Assembly: GCA_019314085.1 (NCBI GenBank)
Contig: JAFCZZ010000003.1
Span: forward strand, 1-55,805
DNA length: 55,805 nucleotides
Origin: Deltaproteobacteria bacterium
GTDB lineage: Bacteria > Desulfobacterota > Syntrophia > Syntrophales > UBA2210
Reading direction: 5' to 3'
The translations under genes were made by a program, and so were the position numbers. Shown here piece by piece: positions 39,240 to 45,946 of this stretch; positions within the stretch are counted from its first letter, which is position 1, and every line of letters starts with the position of its first letter. Under the pieces are notes generated by a model, which saw only the letters and a program-made list of their open reading frames with translations, was not told where the DNA came from and searched no databases.

Positions 39240-40028
39240 ATGGGTGGATACTGGGCGATGCATAAGTATAAGCGCGGCTCCGTGCTACGGGACTCCAGCC
39301 TGTTCGTCGGGTATGATTACTTGCGGGAGAACGTATTCTGGCCCTTGGAGTACACGAATCAGTGGCGGCAGAAGCAGGCGGTTATTGCCGCCCTGTTTCA
39401 GACGGGGGGGCGGATCAGCGAGGTTTTATCGCTCACGAAGAGCAACTTCTACGAGGACCCTGGTGCGCCTGATATGGTTGTGATATTGGATATGCCGATT
39501 CTGAAACTGTATACGAAGGAGGAGGAGTACTATGAGGTCGTCGATAGGCGTCCGGTCAGCAAGGCCACGGGGGAGCCATTAGCCATAACCAGGCTGTACA
39601 AAAAGGATCCGAAGACTGGGAAATGGCGTAGAAAACGGTGGAAGACAAAACGAAAAATAGAGTACAGGGATATAAGGTATCCTAGGGATGAGCCCCTTCA
39701 TGAGGAATACCTACAGCCTTGGATCGATCAAGTAGAAGGGGAAAAACTATTCTCGCTAAACTATCAAGCGGTGTACCACGCTCTGTATAGGTTGAAGGTT
39801 AAGAAAACTCCGTTGACGAGGAACTTGAGGAACTTCTACCCGCACTGGTTCAGGGCGCAGAGGGCCGCCCACCTGAGGCAGGCGTATGGGTTTGACCAGC
39901 TGGATTTGATGGAGTTCTTCGGGTGGAGGACGCACCAGATGGCGGCACGTTACGCGAGGATTGGCGGAATAGGGCTGGGGGAGAAGATGAGGATGGCAAG
40001 ACAGCGTCTAGAGGAGGGAGCACATTAA
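39240..40028 (+). CDS. tyrosine recombinase (second)
   Basis: 262 residues from ATG 39240, which has GGGGAGGAAG upstream; a TTG at 39216 would add eight. R58 in TGGRISEVL, H202-x2-R205 in HWFRAQRAAHL, and Tyr238 in RYARIG, the complete active-site set. A basic insertion (KTGKWRRKRWKTKRK) sits between the R and H boxes, where the first recombinase has its zinc knuckle. The tRNA 3' fragment at 40937-40961 is a candidate attachment site for it. Its own TATA box and operator suggest tight control. Confidence 0.85.
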   Translation: MGGYWAMHKYKRGSVLRDSSLFVGYDYLRENVFWPLEYTNQWRQKQAVIAALFQTGGRISEVLSLTKSNFYEDPGAPDMVVILDMPILKLYTKEEEYYEVVDRRPVSKATGEPLAITRLYKKDPKTGKWRRKRWKTKRKIEYRDIRYPRDEPLHEEYLQPWIDQVEGEKLFSLNYQAVYHALYRLKVKKTPLTRNLRNFYPHWFRAQRAAHLRQAYGFDQLDLMEFFGWRTHQMAARYARIGGIGLGEKMRMARQRLEEGAH

Positions 40029-40056
40029 GTAGTAGCAGCTGCACGTATTCGTTTGA

Positions 40057-40257
40057 TTATCTCTCTGCCTTCGTTGACAAAGAACCACGATTAAGCTCAT
40101 CTATCGCCATCTGTTCCATAGCCTTCGCAAGAAGGACGATGTTGTATAGCTGATCTTTGTACTCTCCTGGCGGCTCCTCGTTGTATCGTTTTATGAAGTA
40201 CTCTTTTTCCTTGCGGATTGCTTCCAAGTCCTCCTTTGTTACCATTTCAATCACCAT
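40057..40257 (-). CDS. small helical protein
   Basis: 66 residues, charged and helical (KEDLEAIRKEKEYFIKRYNE; YNIVLLAKAMEQMAIDELN). ATG 40257 overlaps the upstream TAA; ATG 40245 is an alternative start. Last gene of the small-gene operon, convergent with the integrase. Function unknown. Confidence 0.55.
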   Translation of the reverse strand: MVIEMVTKEDLEAIRKEKEYFIKRYNEEPPGEYKDQLYNIVLLAKAMEQMAIDELNRGSLSTKAER

Positions 40258-40625
40258 TAGGGGGAACGACGATCAAGGTACTTTGCACGCCTGCCCCACC
40301 TAATGAAAGTATAATTACGCCCTTTTCCTTCTCCTCCGTAGTCCATTCTCTTGGCTATTTTTCCTTCTTTGTGCAGATTGTTTAATTGCCTCAGAACTTT
40401 ATCATGAATCCACCATCCATCCACAACCGAACGAGCATGCCAATATGACTCTTGGGGGGACAAGAGACCCATCTCGATTAATTCTCTTCGGTATTTCCGT
40501 GCTACCTCTTGGGCTATTATCGTGGTATCTGAATAATAGGGGCTTGGATAGAGTGAGAGGTTTTGAACTACATCCAATATCATTTCCTGAAACCGTTTTT
40601 TAACTTCCTTTTTCATACCAATCAC
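40257..40625 (-). CDS. winged-helix-like protein
   Basis: 122 residues from GTG 40625 (GTGA overlap) or ATG 40616. The central part (IIAQEVARKYRRELIEMG; KVLRQLNNLHKEGKIAKRMDY) reads like a winged helix with a wing rich in glycine (GGEGKGRNY). Possibly a transcription regulator. Confidence 0.55.
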   Translation of the reverse strand: MIGMKKEVKKRFQEMILDVVQNLSLYPSPYYSDTTIIAQEVARKYRRELIEMGLLSPQESYWHARSVVDGWWIHDKVLRQLNNLHKEGKIAKRMDYGGEGKGRNYTFIRWGRRAKYLDRRSP

Positions 40626-40780
40626 CGTTTAGAGCGGGGTATGTCTCCCTTTCTCCACTTCTCCTCAAACTCTTCGTAATAGTCCTTTAAAACGAGGTAC
40701 GAATGCCTGTCGTCGTTTTCGAGACATTGCTTAAGAAGCCACTTCCAGAAGGCTTCCCACCATTCGTATCCATGCCTCAT
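40622..40780 (-). CDS. small Trp-rich protein
   Basis: 52 residues, MRHGYEWWEAFWKWLLKQC then charged helix. ATG 40780 overlaps the previous stop as ATGA and the stop overlaps the next start as GTGA, which supports it as a real gene. Function unknown. Confidence 0.55.
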   Translation of the reverse strand: MRHGYEWWEAFWKWLLKQCLENDDRHSYLVLKDYYEEFEEKWRKGDIPRSKR

Positions 40781-40899
40781 TTTTCTCTCTTTCTATCGCG
40801 ATTCTTAGGGTTCCGCGGGCAATTCTTCTTATGTTTCGTGGGAGAGCCGCAATAGGGACACCCACTCCAATCTTTGCGTCTAAATGCCTTAATTCTCAT
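40777..40899 (-). CDS. 40-residue zinc-knuckle protein
   Basis: Basic peptide with SGCPYCGSPTKHKKNCPRN, a C-x2-C-x6-H-x3-C arrangement that can bind zinc. ATG 40899 overlaps the stop of the frame reading through the tRNA fragment. Likely nucleic-acid binding. Confidence 0.52.
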   Translation of the reverse strand: MRIKAFRRKDWSGCPYCGSPTKHKKNCPRNPKNRDRKREK

Positions 40900-41021
40900 T
40901 TTTCATCCGCCCTTGGTAATGAATAGTGATTTGGGACGGAGGGGGCGGGATTTGAACCCGCGACAAAGGAACCCATGCCCCCCAAGCCTCCCTTGGGCCT
41001 CATATTGATGTTTCTAGGCAT
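40896..41021 (-). other. 41-codon frame reading through the tRNA fragment
   Basis: ATG 41021 with GGGGGAGG four bases upstream, ending in an ATGA overlap with the next gene. The peptide (start MPRNINMRPKGG, middle GSNPAPS) has the look of translated tRNA sequence. It may be a real small gene that captured the tRNA end, or a chance frame; both readings occupy the same bases. Confidence 0.35.
40937..40961 (-). other. tRNA 3'-end fragment (T arm and acceptor strand), candidate attP
   Basis: On the minus strand GCGGG-TTCAAAT-CCCGC (40945-40961) is a perfect 5-bp T stem with a standard T loop, followed by CCCCTCC (40938-40944) as the acceptor 3' strand and G at 40937 as discriminator. No D arm and no proper anticodon arm precede it, so it is not a whole tRNA. 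An 11-12 bp helix (GGAACCATGCC with GGCATGGGTTCC) lies just 5' of it. Integrated archaeal elements commonly carry the 3' end of the target tRNA gene as attP, and an integrase lies 0.9 kb away. Confidence 0.6.
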
Positions 41022-41041
41022 GGTTCCTCCCCCGTCGTTGT

Positions 41042-41248
41042 TCACAAACACCGCTCTTCCTTATCCGCACTCCACCCCTTTAAAGCTCTCGCATTCACCT
41101 GAATGCGGCAGATGTGTTCCTCTAGCCTCTCGGCGGTCTTCTCCAGCCGGTGGGCGAGGTCGTCGAGCCGCCGCTCGTGCTCCTGCAGCGTCTGGATGAT
41201 GAGGTCGAGGACATCAACCTTCGCCGTGAACCTGCTCATGTTGTTCAC
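41042..41248 (-). CDS. small coiled-coil protein
   Basis: 68 residues; heptads across VDVLDLIIQTLQEHERRL and LAHRLEKTAERLEEHI. ATG start overlapping the upstream stop as ATGA. Probably dimerises; function unknown. Confidence 0.57.
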   Translation of the reverse strand: MNNMSRFTAKVDVLDLIIQTLQEHERRLDDLAHRLEKTAERLEEHICRIQVNARALKGWSADKEERCL

Positions 41249-41442
41249 CCGCCTGACCTCCGCCTCGGGGCCTTTTTTGCTTTATGGATCCCGGGTCCAT
41301 CATCGGCGCGCTTCCGCGCCTCCATCTCCGCCCTGTAGCACTCGCGCTTCGCCCGTAGGATCAAGATCGTGCCCTTCCGGTTCACGTCCCTCTCCAGCTG
41401 CTCCAAGAGCTCCCACGCCCGGCTCAACCTCCCCGGCCTCAT
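41245..41442 (-). CDS. small basic helical protein
   Basis: 65 residues, Arg-rich helix (LSRAWELLEQLERDVNRKG; RAKRECYRAEMEARKR) and a basic tail. ATGA overlaps at both ends. Function unknown. Confidence 0.57.
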   Translation of the reverse strand: MRPGRLSRAWELLEQLERDVNRKGTILILRAKRECYRAEMEARKRADDGPGIHKAKKAPRRRSGG

Positions 41443-41573
41443 TTTCCCCGCCTCCTCAGCAGACGGCCGCAGTACCAGCAGGCGACGATGCCCCGGGGCA
41501 TCAGCTTCCCGCAGCCCGGGCAGCGGACGAGGCGGGGATCCCTGAAGCCCCCGATCCGAGCTTGATGCTTCAC
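41439..41573 (-). CDS. 44-residue zinc-ribbon protein
   Basis: From GTG 41573, overlapping the methyltransferase stop as GTGA with GGAGGCGA upstream. VRCPGCGKLMPRGIVACWYCGRLLRR has two CxxC knuckles 13 residues apart, a compact zinc ribbon. A longer reading to 41669 is inside the methyltransferase and less likely. Confidence 0.6.
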   Translation of the reverse strand: MKHQARIGGFRDPRLVRCPGCGKLMPRGIVACWYCGRLLRRRGK

Positions 41574-42124
41574 GACTTCGCCTCCCGACAGACGGCGTGA
41601 AGCTCTACGGCCATCGCCCGGCTCAGGAAGCGGAGCAGGGGCCGCTTCAGCACGGGGAGCCGGCGGCACAGGCGGAAGACCCTGCTGCGCCCCACATCCC
41701 TGCCACGGCTCCGGGGCCTGACCTCAACCTTCTCGTAGAATCTGGAGAGGAGGTTTCGAAGGCTTGTCGAGGTCCAGGTGTAGAGGTGCTCGGGGTGCTC
41801 CTCGAGGACGGGGTTGTTGGGCACGACTATGTAGGCCGTGCGGGCGACGCGGATGAACTCGCCGAGGGCCTCGTACGGTCTCTCTAGGTGCTCCAGCACG
41901 TTGTCCGCGACGACGGCGGTGAAAGCCCCGCCCTTGAATGGGAGGTGCTGGGCGTCGCCGAGGACGAAGTTCGGTATCTCCTTGGGGTGGATGGGGTTCC
42001 GGTGGTGGGGCGAGAGGCCGAAGAAAAGGTCGAGGTTAACGTCTCCCCTAGGCTGGCTACCGCAACCCACGTCGAGTCTTATGGTCTTCCTCGCCTCTCT
42101 CACGGCGGCCCTGTAGCCCGTCAC
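41570..42124 (-). CDS. SAM-dependent methyltransferase (small-molecule or glycan type)
   Basis: 184 residues. IRLDVGCGSQPRGDVNLDLF, then VLGDAQHLPFKGGAFTAVV, ADNVLEHL and YIVVPNNP: the signature of short class I methyltransferases often found with glycosyltransferases. GTG start overlaps the upstream stop as GTGA. It is alone among small accessory genes, far from the glycan operon. Confidence 0.82.
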   Translation of the reverse strand: MTGYRAAVREARKTIRLDVGCGSQPRGDVNLDLFFGLSPHHRNPIHPKEIPNFVLGDAQHLPFKGGAFTAVVADNVLEHLERPYEALGEFIRVARTAYIVVPNNPVLEEHPEHLYTWTSTSLRNLLSRFYEKVEVRPRSRGRDVGRSRVFRLCRRLPVLKRPLLRFLSRAMAVELHAVCREAKS

Positions 42125-42312
42125 GGCGACTCCTCCTCGGCGGCTCCCTCGACGTTAGAATATACTCTCCACCCATCTTCTCGTAGCTCAGCCCAAACGA
42201 CATCGTGGTCTCTCGTGCTAAAAGAGAAATGAACAGCCTTGTCCGCAACTTGTTTAATTGCCATCTCTACGGCTTTTTCGAACGGCAATCCATATCCTAT
42301 CCTCTTATCCAT
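42121..42312 (-). CDS. small hypothetical protein
   Basis: 63 residues from ATG 42312: helix GLPFEKAVEMAIKQVADKAV then strands FSFSTRDHDVVWAELREDGW, a simple alpha-beta plan. Ends NVEGAAEEESP, close to the C-terminus of the 42812 protein (AVEGAAEEVGESG). Stop overlaps the methyltransferase start. Function unknown. Confidence 0.52.
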   Translation of the reverse strand: MDKRIGYGLPFEKAVEMAIKQVADKAVHFSFSTRDHDVVWAELREDGWRVYSNVEGAAEEESP

Positions 42313-42475
42313 CGTTCTCTCCCTCAACGGTGGCGCGGAGTTTCTTGTAATCTTCATCTATCCTCTTGAGGAAATTTGGATCGTTCTCACAGTGCCAACA
42401 ATGTGCCCAGAAAAGCCGTTTTTTATCAGGACACAAATGTTTTAAGGGTTCTGGTAACGGGCATCCTCTCGGCAT
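42305..42475 (-). CDS. 56-residue zinc-knuckle protein
   Basis: ATG 42475. Cys pattern RGCPLP, HLCPD, HCWHC can bind zinc; the C-terminus DYKKLRATVEGEN resembles the tail LRAAVEGA of the neighbouring coiled-coil family, so it may be a chimera made by recombination. TAA at 42305. Confidence 0.52.
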   Translation of the reverse strand: MPRGCPLPEPLKHLCPDKKRLFWAHCWHCENDPNFLKRIDEDYKKLRATVEGENDG

Positions 42476-42477
42476 AG

Positions 42478-42825
42478 TCAAGACTTACAGGCCTCCCTTA
42501 TTTTCTCCGCCAAGTGTCGGTATGCCATTAGTTGATCCCATTGAGATTTTGCCTTGTTCAATTCATCTTCGAAGGCTTTGAGTGCTTTCTTGACGGCTTC
42601 GAGGCGAGACTGAAGTTCTTTAAAATGAATCTGGTGTTCTTGGAGTTTTCGAGCATAGATAATTGATGCCTCTAGCCACTCAGCCTCTACTTTCTCAAGT
42701 TTCTCCGCCTTCTCTACAAGGCTCTTGAACACATCATAGGAGACGATTATGTTTGAGTTATCGTAGCCTTGTATGCCATACTTCCGCTCTAGCTCAGCGA
42801 AGGGGTCTCGCTCAGCCACTTTCAC
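42478..42825 (-). CDS. coiled-coil protein, paralog of 25320-25736
   Basis: 115 residues; GTG start. N-terminal ERDPFAELERKYGIQGYD and NIIVSYDVFKSLVEKAEK match the 25320 protein almost exactly; the remainder diverges but stays helical with a shared LEAVKKAL segment. Duplication at the DNA level covers 123 bp. Function unknown. Confidence 0.65.
   Translation of the reverse strand: MKVAERDPFAELERKYGIQGYDNSNIIVSYDVFKSLVEKAEKLEKVEAEWLEASIIYARKLQEHQIHFKELQSRLEAVKKALKAFEDELNKAKSQWDQLMAYRHLAEKIREACKS
42701..42823. repeat. 123-bp direct repeat, copy B (copy A at 25618-25740)
   Basis: Partner of the repeat at 25618-25740 in the same orientation, 17 kb apart. Homologous recombination between them would split the circle into 17.1 and 38.6 kb parts. 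Confidence 0.85.
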
Positions 42826-43120
42826 CTACCTCCTCGGCAGCTCCCTCAACCGCGGCGCGGAGCTTCCTCAGCTGTCCTTCCGTGTATCTTAAAACGGCTA
42901 GCTGCCCCTCAGCGTGATTCTTTAGCCAAGCGGGTCCGATTTCCCCGTAGCGTTTCACCCGTTTTTCGGCGTCTCTTATCAGCCGTCTAACTTCCTCTTC
43001 AGCTTCCCCGAGAACCTTCTTGACGGCTTCGAGGCTTCGTTGCAATCGGTCTATCTCGATTAATAACTCTGTGATCCTAATTTGGGTGTCTAGCCCCATA
43101 AGAGGGTCTCGCTCAGTCAT
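42812..43120 (-). CDS. coiled-coil protein, distant member of the same family
   Basis: 102 residues. Starts MTERDPLMGLD, shares SLEAVKKVLGEAEEEV and the tail KLRAAVEGAAEEVG with its neighbours. ATG overlaps the upstream stop as ATGA and its end overlaps the next gene by 14 nt. Function unknown. Confidence 0.6.
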   Translation of the reverse strand: MTERDPLMGLDTQIRITELLIEIDRLQRSLEAVKKVLGEAEEEVRRLIRDAEKRVKRYGEIGPAWLKNHAEGQLAVLRYTEGQLRKLRAAVEGAAEEVGESG

Positions 43121-43215
43121 TTGGGCCCTCCACAGCGTGGGTAAAGGCTACATCTATGGCAGTTGGGTTTCTTCTCAACCCAGCCGAGAAGGGGACACCA
43201 CTTAGCCACTTTCAC
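43117..43215 (-). CDS. 32-residue zinc-knuckle peptide
   Basis: From GTG 43215, overlapping the upstream stop as GTGA. KWCPLLGWVEKKPNCHRC then SLYPRCGG gives four cysteines. Very short, but both ends overlap neighbours in the way the other genes here do. Confidence 0.45.
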   Translation of the reverse strand: MKVAKWCPLLGWVEKKPNCHRCSLYPRCGGPK

Positions 43216-43637
43216 CCACCTCTCCAGATGCGCCGTATCTCCCGCTCGGGGTAGCCCGCGCGCCTGAAGTCCTCCCGGGTCAGGCCCCCGGCCGGCCCGG
43301 GGCCGCGGCATGGCTCGCCTTCATATATGGTTCTCTTTCCCATTTGGCTCGCCAAACGATTTGGTTCCCTTTTTTCTATGGCTCGCCGGCGCGCCCGCGG
43401 GATCCTCGCCGGCCGGCCGGAGGTGGTGAGCAGCCTCACCTCGTCGGGGTCGACGCCGCGCTCCTCCAGTGCGGCGAGGGCCCTCTCGTAGGCGGCCAGC
43501 ACGTGCCGCGCCATCACCGTGACGCCCGCCCGGGACCCGTCCATGAGGACGGCCCGGACCTGATAGCGGCGCCACGGCATCGCCTCCAGCAGGTCGCCGC
43601 GCACCCAGGCGTCGCCCCGCGGCTCCCTCCCCGTCAA
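43212..43637 (-). CDS. basic hypothetical protein
   Basis: 141 residues from TTG 43637, which overlaps the upstream stop as TTGA. A small alpha-beta N-terminal domain (YQVRAVLMDGSRAGVTVMA; VLAAYERALAALEERG) is followed by an Arg-rich region and a C-terminal LTREDFRRAGYPEREIRRI helix. Possibly DNA-binding. Unknown family. Confidence 0.55.
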   Translation of the reverse strand: MTGREPRGDAWVRGDLLEAMPWRRYQVRAVLMDGSRAGVTVMARHVLAAYERALAALEERGVDPDEVRLLTTSGRPARIPRARRRAIEKREPNRLASQMGKRTIYEGEPCRGPGPAGGLTREDFRRAGYPEREIRRIWRGG

Positions 43638-43831
43638 CCCCCGCCCTCCTCCAGGGTAATGATGACGTTGCACCGAACCGGGTTGAAGGGGCTGCCGAAC
43701 ACCTGCAGCCTCTCCTTGAACTCGACGGTCTTCTCCTCTCCCTGCTCCAGCCTGATGTAGTCGCCGGGCGCCGCACGGTCCACGGCGACGTAGGAGAGAG
43801 GGCCGACACCATACAGGTGGACCTTCACCAT
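43634..43831 (-). CDS. small beta-rich protein
   Basis: 65 residues: KVHLYGVGPLSYVAVDRAA, IRLEQGEEKTVEFKERL, VRCNVIITLEEGGG. Alternating strands with no helix suggest an OB- or SH3-like barrel. ATG overlaps the upstream TGA by one base. Function unknown. Confidence 0.55.
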   Translation of the reverse strand: MVKVHLYGVGPLSYVAVDRAAPGDYIRLEQGEEKTVEFKERLQVFGSPFNPVRCNVIITLEEGGG

Positions 43832-44016
43832 CAGCCCTCGGCCTCCTCTGCCAATAAGGCGAACCTCGGACGCCTCATTTTGACCTCGATGGTGTTGCCC
43901 CTGTCCTCGACGCTCTCCGCCTCGGCGTCGATGTGGACGGTCTTCCAGTTGCCCTTGAAGTCCTTGACGATGATCCAGGTCTGCCCGTCCTTGATGGTCA
44001 CCTTGCCCAACTTCAT
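43831..44016 (-). CDS. small beta-rich protein
   Basis: 61 residues from ATG 44016 (ATGA overlap). KLGKVTIKDGQTWIIVKDF, GNWKTVHIDAEAESVED, strands only; SH3-like. Function unknown. A longer reading upstream lies in the previous gene. Confidence 0.52.
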   Translation of the reverse strand: MKLGKVTIKDGQTWIIVKDFKGNWKTVHIDAEAESVEDRGNTIEVKMRRPRFALLAEEAEG

Positions 44017-44312
44017 CCGACGGCCACCTCCAGCGTGAAGAACCAGTGCCGGTTCGAAAGGTTCCGCCAGCCCCGCCCCCATGGCCTCACCAGGCTCACC
44101 CAGCCGCGCACGTCGTCCCGGATCACGAAGACCCTCAGCCACCGCTTCTCCTCCACCTTCATCCGGTAGCTCTCGGGGCACTCGGCCTCCCTCCACTTCT
44201 CGAATAGCCGGTGGATGTCCCAAGGATCGACCCCGAGATCCTCGGCCACCTCGGTGATCGGCACCGGGACGCGGCCGCTCCTATCGAACTCCCAGAACAC
44301 CACGGACATCAT
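44013..44312 (-). CDS. small protein with HTH-like segment
   Basis: 99 residues from ATG 44312 (ATGA overlap) or 44309. PITEVAEDLGVDPWDIHRLF could be a helix-turn-helix; the rest is a basic beta segment (KRWLRVFVIRDDVRGWVSL). Function unknown. Confidence 0.52.
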   Translation of the reverse strand: MMSVVFWEFDRSGRVPVPITEVAEDLGVDPWDIHRLFEKWREAECPESYRMKVEEKRWLRVFVIRDDVRGWVSLVRPWGRGWRNLSNRHWFFTLEVAVG

Positions 44313-44482
44313 CGGCCCTCGTCCTCCTTTTCGCCGCTGTCGTAGACGACCACCCCGTCCACCAGGATCCTGAACCGGGGGCCCACGACGAGTCGGTCGC
44401 CCGCGTGCACGATCCGGGTGAGGCGCACGCTCCTCCAGCCCCCGCAGCGCCCGTCCGGCTGCTGGATCTCGACGACGCTCAT
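44309..44482 (-). CDS. 57-residue hypothetical protein
   Basis: ATG 44482 overlapping the previous stop as ATGA. Beta-rich: SVVEIQQPDGRCGGW, VRLTRIVHAGDRLVVG, FRILVDGVVVYDSG. Probably a small barrel. Function unknown. Confidence 0.5.
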   Translation of the reverse strand: MSVVEIQQPDGRCGGWRSVRLTRIVHAGDRLVVGPRFRILVDGVVVYDSGEKEDEGR

Positions 44483-44625
44483 CCATCAGCCTCCAAAACG
44501 CCCTTAGACCTGCCGGCGCACCACGAGGCGTCCGGGCACCTGCCCGCCTCGCAGCAGTCCACGCAGACCTGCCGCGCCTCGCAGTGCATGCCGTCCATCT
44601 CCCTCCCGCAGACCATACACCTCAT
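44479..44625 (-). CDS. 48-residue cysteine-rich protein
   Basis: ATG 44625. MRCMVCGREMDGMHCEARQ then VCVDCCEAGRCPDASWCAG: eight to nine cysteines able to bind two zinc ions. Ends in ATGA overlap. Probably a nucleic-acid or protein-binding zinc module. Confidence 0.55.
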   Translation of the reverse strand: MRCMVCGREMDGMHCEARQVCVDCCEAGRCPDASWCAGRSKGVLEADG

Positions 44626-44819
44626 CAACCCTCAACCTCCTCCTTCGGCTCCCTGATGTAGAACAGCACCAGGCACCCCTCGACAAGCCAGTAGACGAAG
44701 CGGGGACCCTTCCGCTTCGGGTCGATGAAGGCGCCGCCGGACAGAAGCCTTAAATCCTTCAGCTCCTCCTCAGAGACCTGGAGGGTGAGGTCCGGGTCAC
44801 GGTAGCCGATGACGTTCAC
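44625..44819 (-). CDS. small hypothetical protein
   Basis: 64 residues, alpha-beta: LTLQVSEEELKDLRLLSGG then FVYWLVEGCLVLFYIREP. GTG or ATG near 44819; its TGA overlaps the next ATG by one base. Function unknown. Confidence 0.52.
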   Translation of the reverse strand: MNVIGYRDPDLTLQVSEEELKDLRLLSGGAFIDPKRKGPRFVYWLVEGCLVLFYIREPKEEVEG

Positions 44820-44820
44820 G

Positions 44821-45015
44821 TCACGCCTCTCCCTTCTTCTCCCAGCCAGCCTCCTTCATGGCTTCGGCCGCCATGGCGGATGCGGCGACCTCGATCAGCC
44901 GGCTTATGATCTGGTCGTAGGTCTCGCCCTTCTTGCCCAGGAGGCGGAGCGCCTTCCTGGTCGAGGGGCTGATCCTTATGGTTGCGGTCAGCCTCATGTC
45001 CTTCACGCTTACCAC
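44821..45015 (-). CDS. ribbon-helix-helix regulator
   Basis: 64 residues (58 if started at ATG 44997). RLTATIRISPSTRKALRLLG, GETYDQIISRLIE is a standard RHH: a strand followed by two helices. First gene of the 45.0-40.0 kb operon, so it probably represses its own promoter. Confidence 0.65.
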   Translation of the reverse strand: MVSVKDMRLTATIRISPSTRKALRLLGKKGETYDQIISRLIEVAASAMAAEAMKEAGWEKKGEA

Positions 45016-45037
45016 CGCTTACTATGTGGGCGTATGT

Positions 45038-45049
45038 GATATATAAGCC
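45038..45049 (-). promoter_or_regulatory. TATA box of the small-gene operon
   Basis: Minus strand GGCTTATATATC, about 25-40 nt before the RHH start codons. Same core as the promoters at 26719 (GGCTTATATA) and 55.33 kb (CTTATATATC). Confidence 0.6.
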
Positions 45050-45066
45050 TACCGATGAGGCCTGAG

Positions 45067-45090
45067 ATAAAAAAAGGGGGGAGGGGGGAA
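45067..45090 (-). terminator. T-tract terminator after the single-strand binding protein gene
   Basis: On the minus strand a C-run followed by TTTTTTTATC lies 15-40 nt after the stop at 45104. Archaeal RNA polymerase commonly stops at such T-runs. Confidence 0.5.
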
Positions 45091-45103
45091 GGTAAAGTCA
45101 AGT

Positions 45104-45610
45104 TCACTTTAGGTCTATGCCCAAGTTCGACGCCACGAGGTGGGCCGCCGCCTCGTCGGTGAGCAGACCAGCCGCCTTCTCCTTCTCCTTCCTGAGGAGC
45201 TCCCTGACGGCATCGAGGGTCAAGTCGGGTCGCGCCTGGAGTATCTTCTGGATGACTACATCCACGCCCGGGGAACTCCCCTGAACGACCCTCTCGCCCG
45301 TCCAGAGGATCCCTCGCTGTCCAAGGCCAGGATAGTCCTGGTAGCCGATGATCTTCAGCTTCTGGCCGGGCCACGTCGCCTCGTCGTCTCCGAGAACCTC
45401 GGCGATCCTCTTCAGGTTCTGGACGCCAAGGCGGACGTTGCACTCCTCGCCCGTCTCGTCGTACTCGCCGGTGACCACGATGTAGCTCTTATCGAAGGTC
45501 TCGTCGTCCAGCCGGACGCTCTGGATGGTCACCGTTGCGCCTACCCTCGTGTTCTTGGCCGTCAGGAAGTTCCCCGCTCCTTTCTCTAGGTAGTCCCGTA
45601 TTATCGGCAT
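45104..45610 (-). CDS. single-strand DNA-binding (OB-fold, RPA-like) protein
   Basis: 168 residues from ATG 45610. Residues 1-110 read as an OB fold (GATVTIQSVRLDDETFDKSY; VVTGEYDETGEECNVRLG; KLKIIGYQDY). The C-terminus LTDEAAAHLVASNLGIDL closely resembles the helix at the N-terminus of archaeal RPA proteins. Transcribed away from the replication operon, from a shared AT-rich promoter region at 45.69 kb. Role in replication is likely. A longer reading to 45676 lacks support. Confidence 0.65.
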   Translation of the reverse strand: MPIIRDYLEKGAGNFLTAKNTRVGATVTIQSVRLDDETFDKSYIVVTGEYDETGEECNVRLGVQNLKRIAEVLGDDEATWPGQKLKIIGYQDYPGLGQRGILWTGERVVQGSSPGVDVVIQKILQARPDLTLDAVRELLRKEKEKAAGLLTDEAAAHLVASNLGIDLK

Positions 45611-45679
45611 TTCCCTTTTCTCCTTCTTCTTTGTTCGAGCATGCCCGATTGGACATGCCTGTGGATAGGGGGGCAAAAG

Positions 45680-45693
45680 TAATATATATATCT
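45680..45693. promoter_or_regulatory. divergent TATA region
   Basis: TAATATATATATCT can serve both directions. On the plus strand it lies about 28 nt before the ATG at 45715, with no ribosome binding site, so that mRNA is probably leaderless. On the minus strand it faces the single-strand binding protein gene. Confidence 0.55.
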
Positions 45694-45714
45694 TATGATT
45701 GGTTCTTATTGGCT

Positions 45715-45942
45715 ATGTTGAAGAAAAAGAAGGTTCTCGGAAAAGACGTCAGAACAATAATGAGAGTCGGGGGAAGCCTCGTCATATCAATACCGCAAGA
45801 GTACATTGAAGCCCACGGCTTGGAAAAAGGAGACAAAATGACCATCTTTTACGATGACATCCTTCACGTCGAGCCAGTCACAAAAGAGGAGATCCTTGAA
45901 AAAATAAGACGCATAGAGGAGGGTAAGGAGTCAGGAGGCTGA
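45715..45942 (+). CDS. AbrB/SpoVT-type swapped-hairpin regulator
   Basis: 75 residues. RTIMRVGGSLVISIPQEYI, EAHGLEKGDKMTIFYDD is the standard AbrB fold; a basic start MLKKKKVLGK may add DNA contacts. First gene of the replication operon and probably its regulator. Confidence 0.8.
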   Translation: MLKKKKVLGKDVRTIMRVGGSLVISIPQEYIEAHGLEKGDKMTIFYDDILHVEPVTKEEILEKIRRIEEGKESGG

Positions 45943-45946
45943 GGCC

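Noticed and set aside
40920..41036. Complete tRNA or tmRNA-like RNA
   Set aside because: The T arm and acceptor 3' strand are good, but no D arm or valid anticodon loop exists and the helix before the T arm does not fit a cloverleaf. tmRNA is not expected in archaea. Kept only as a tRNA fragment.
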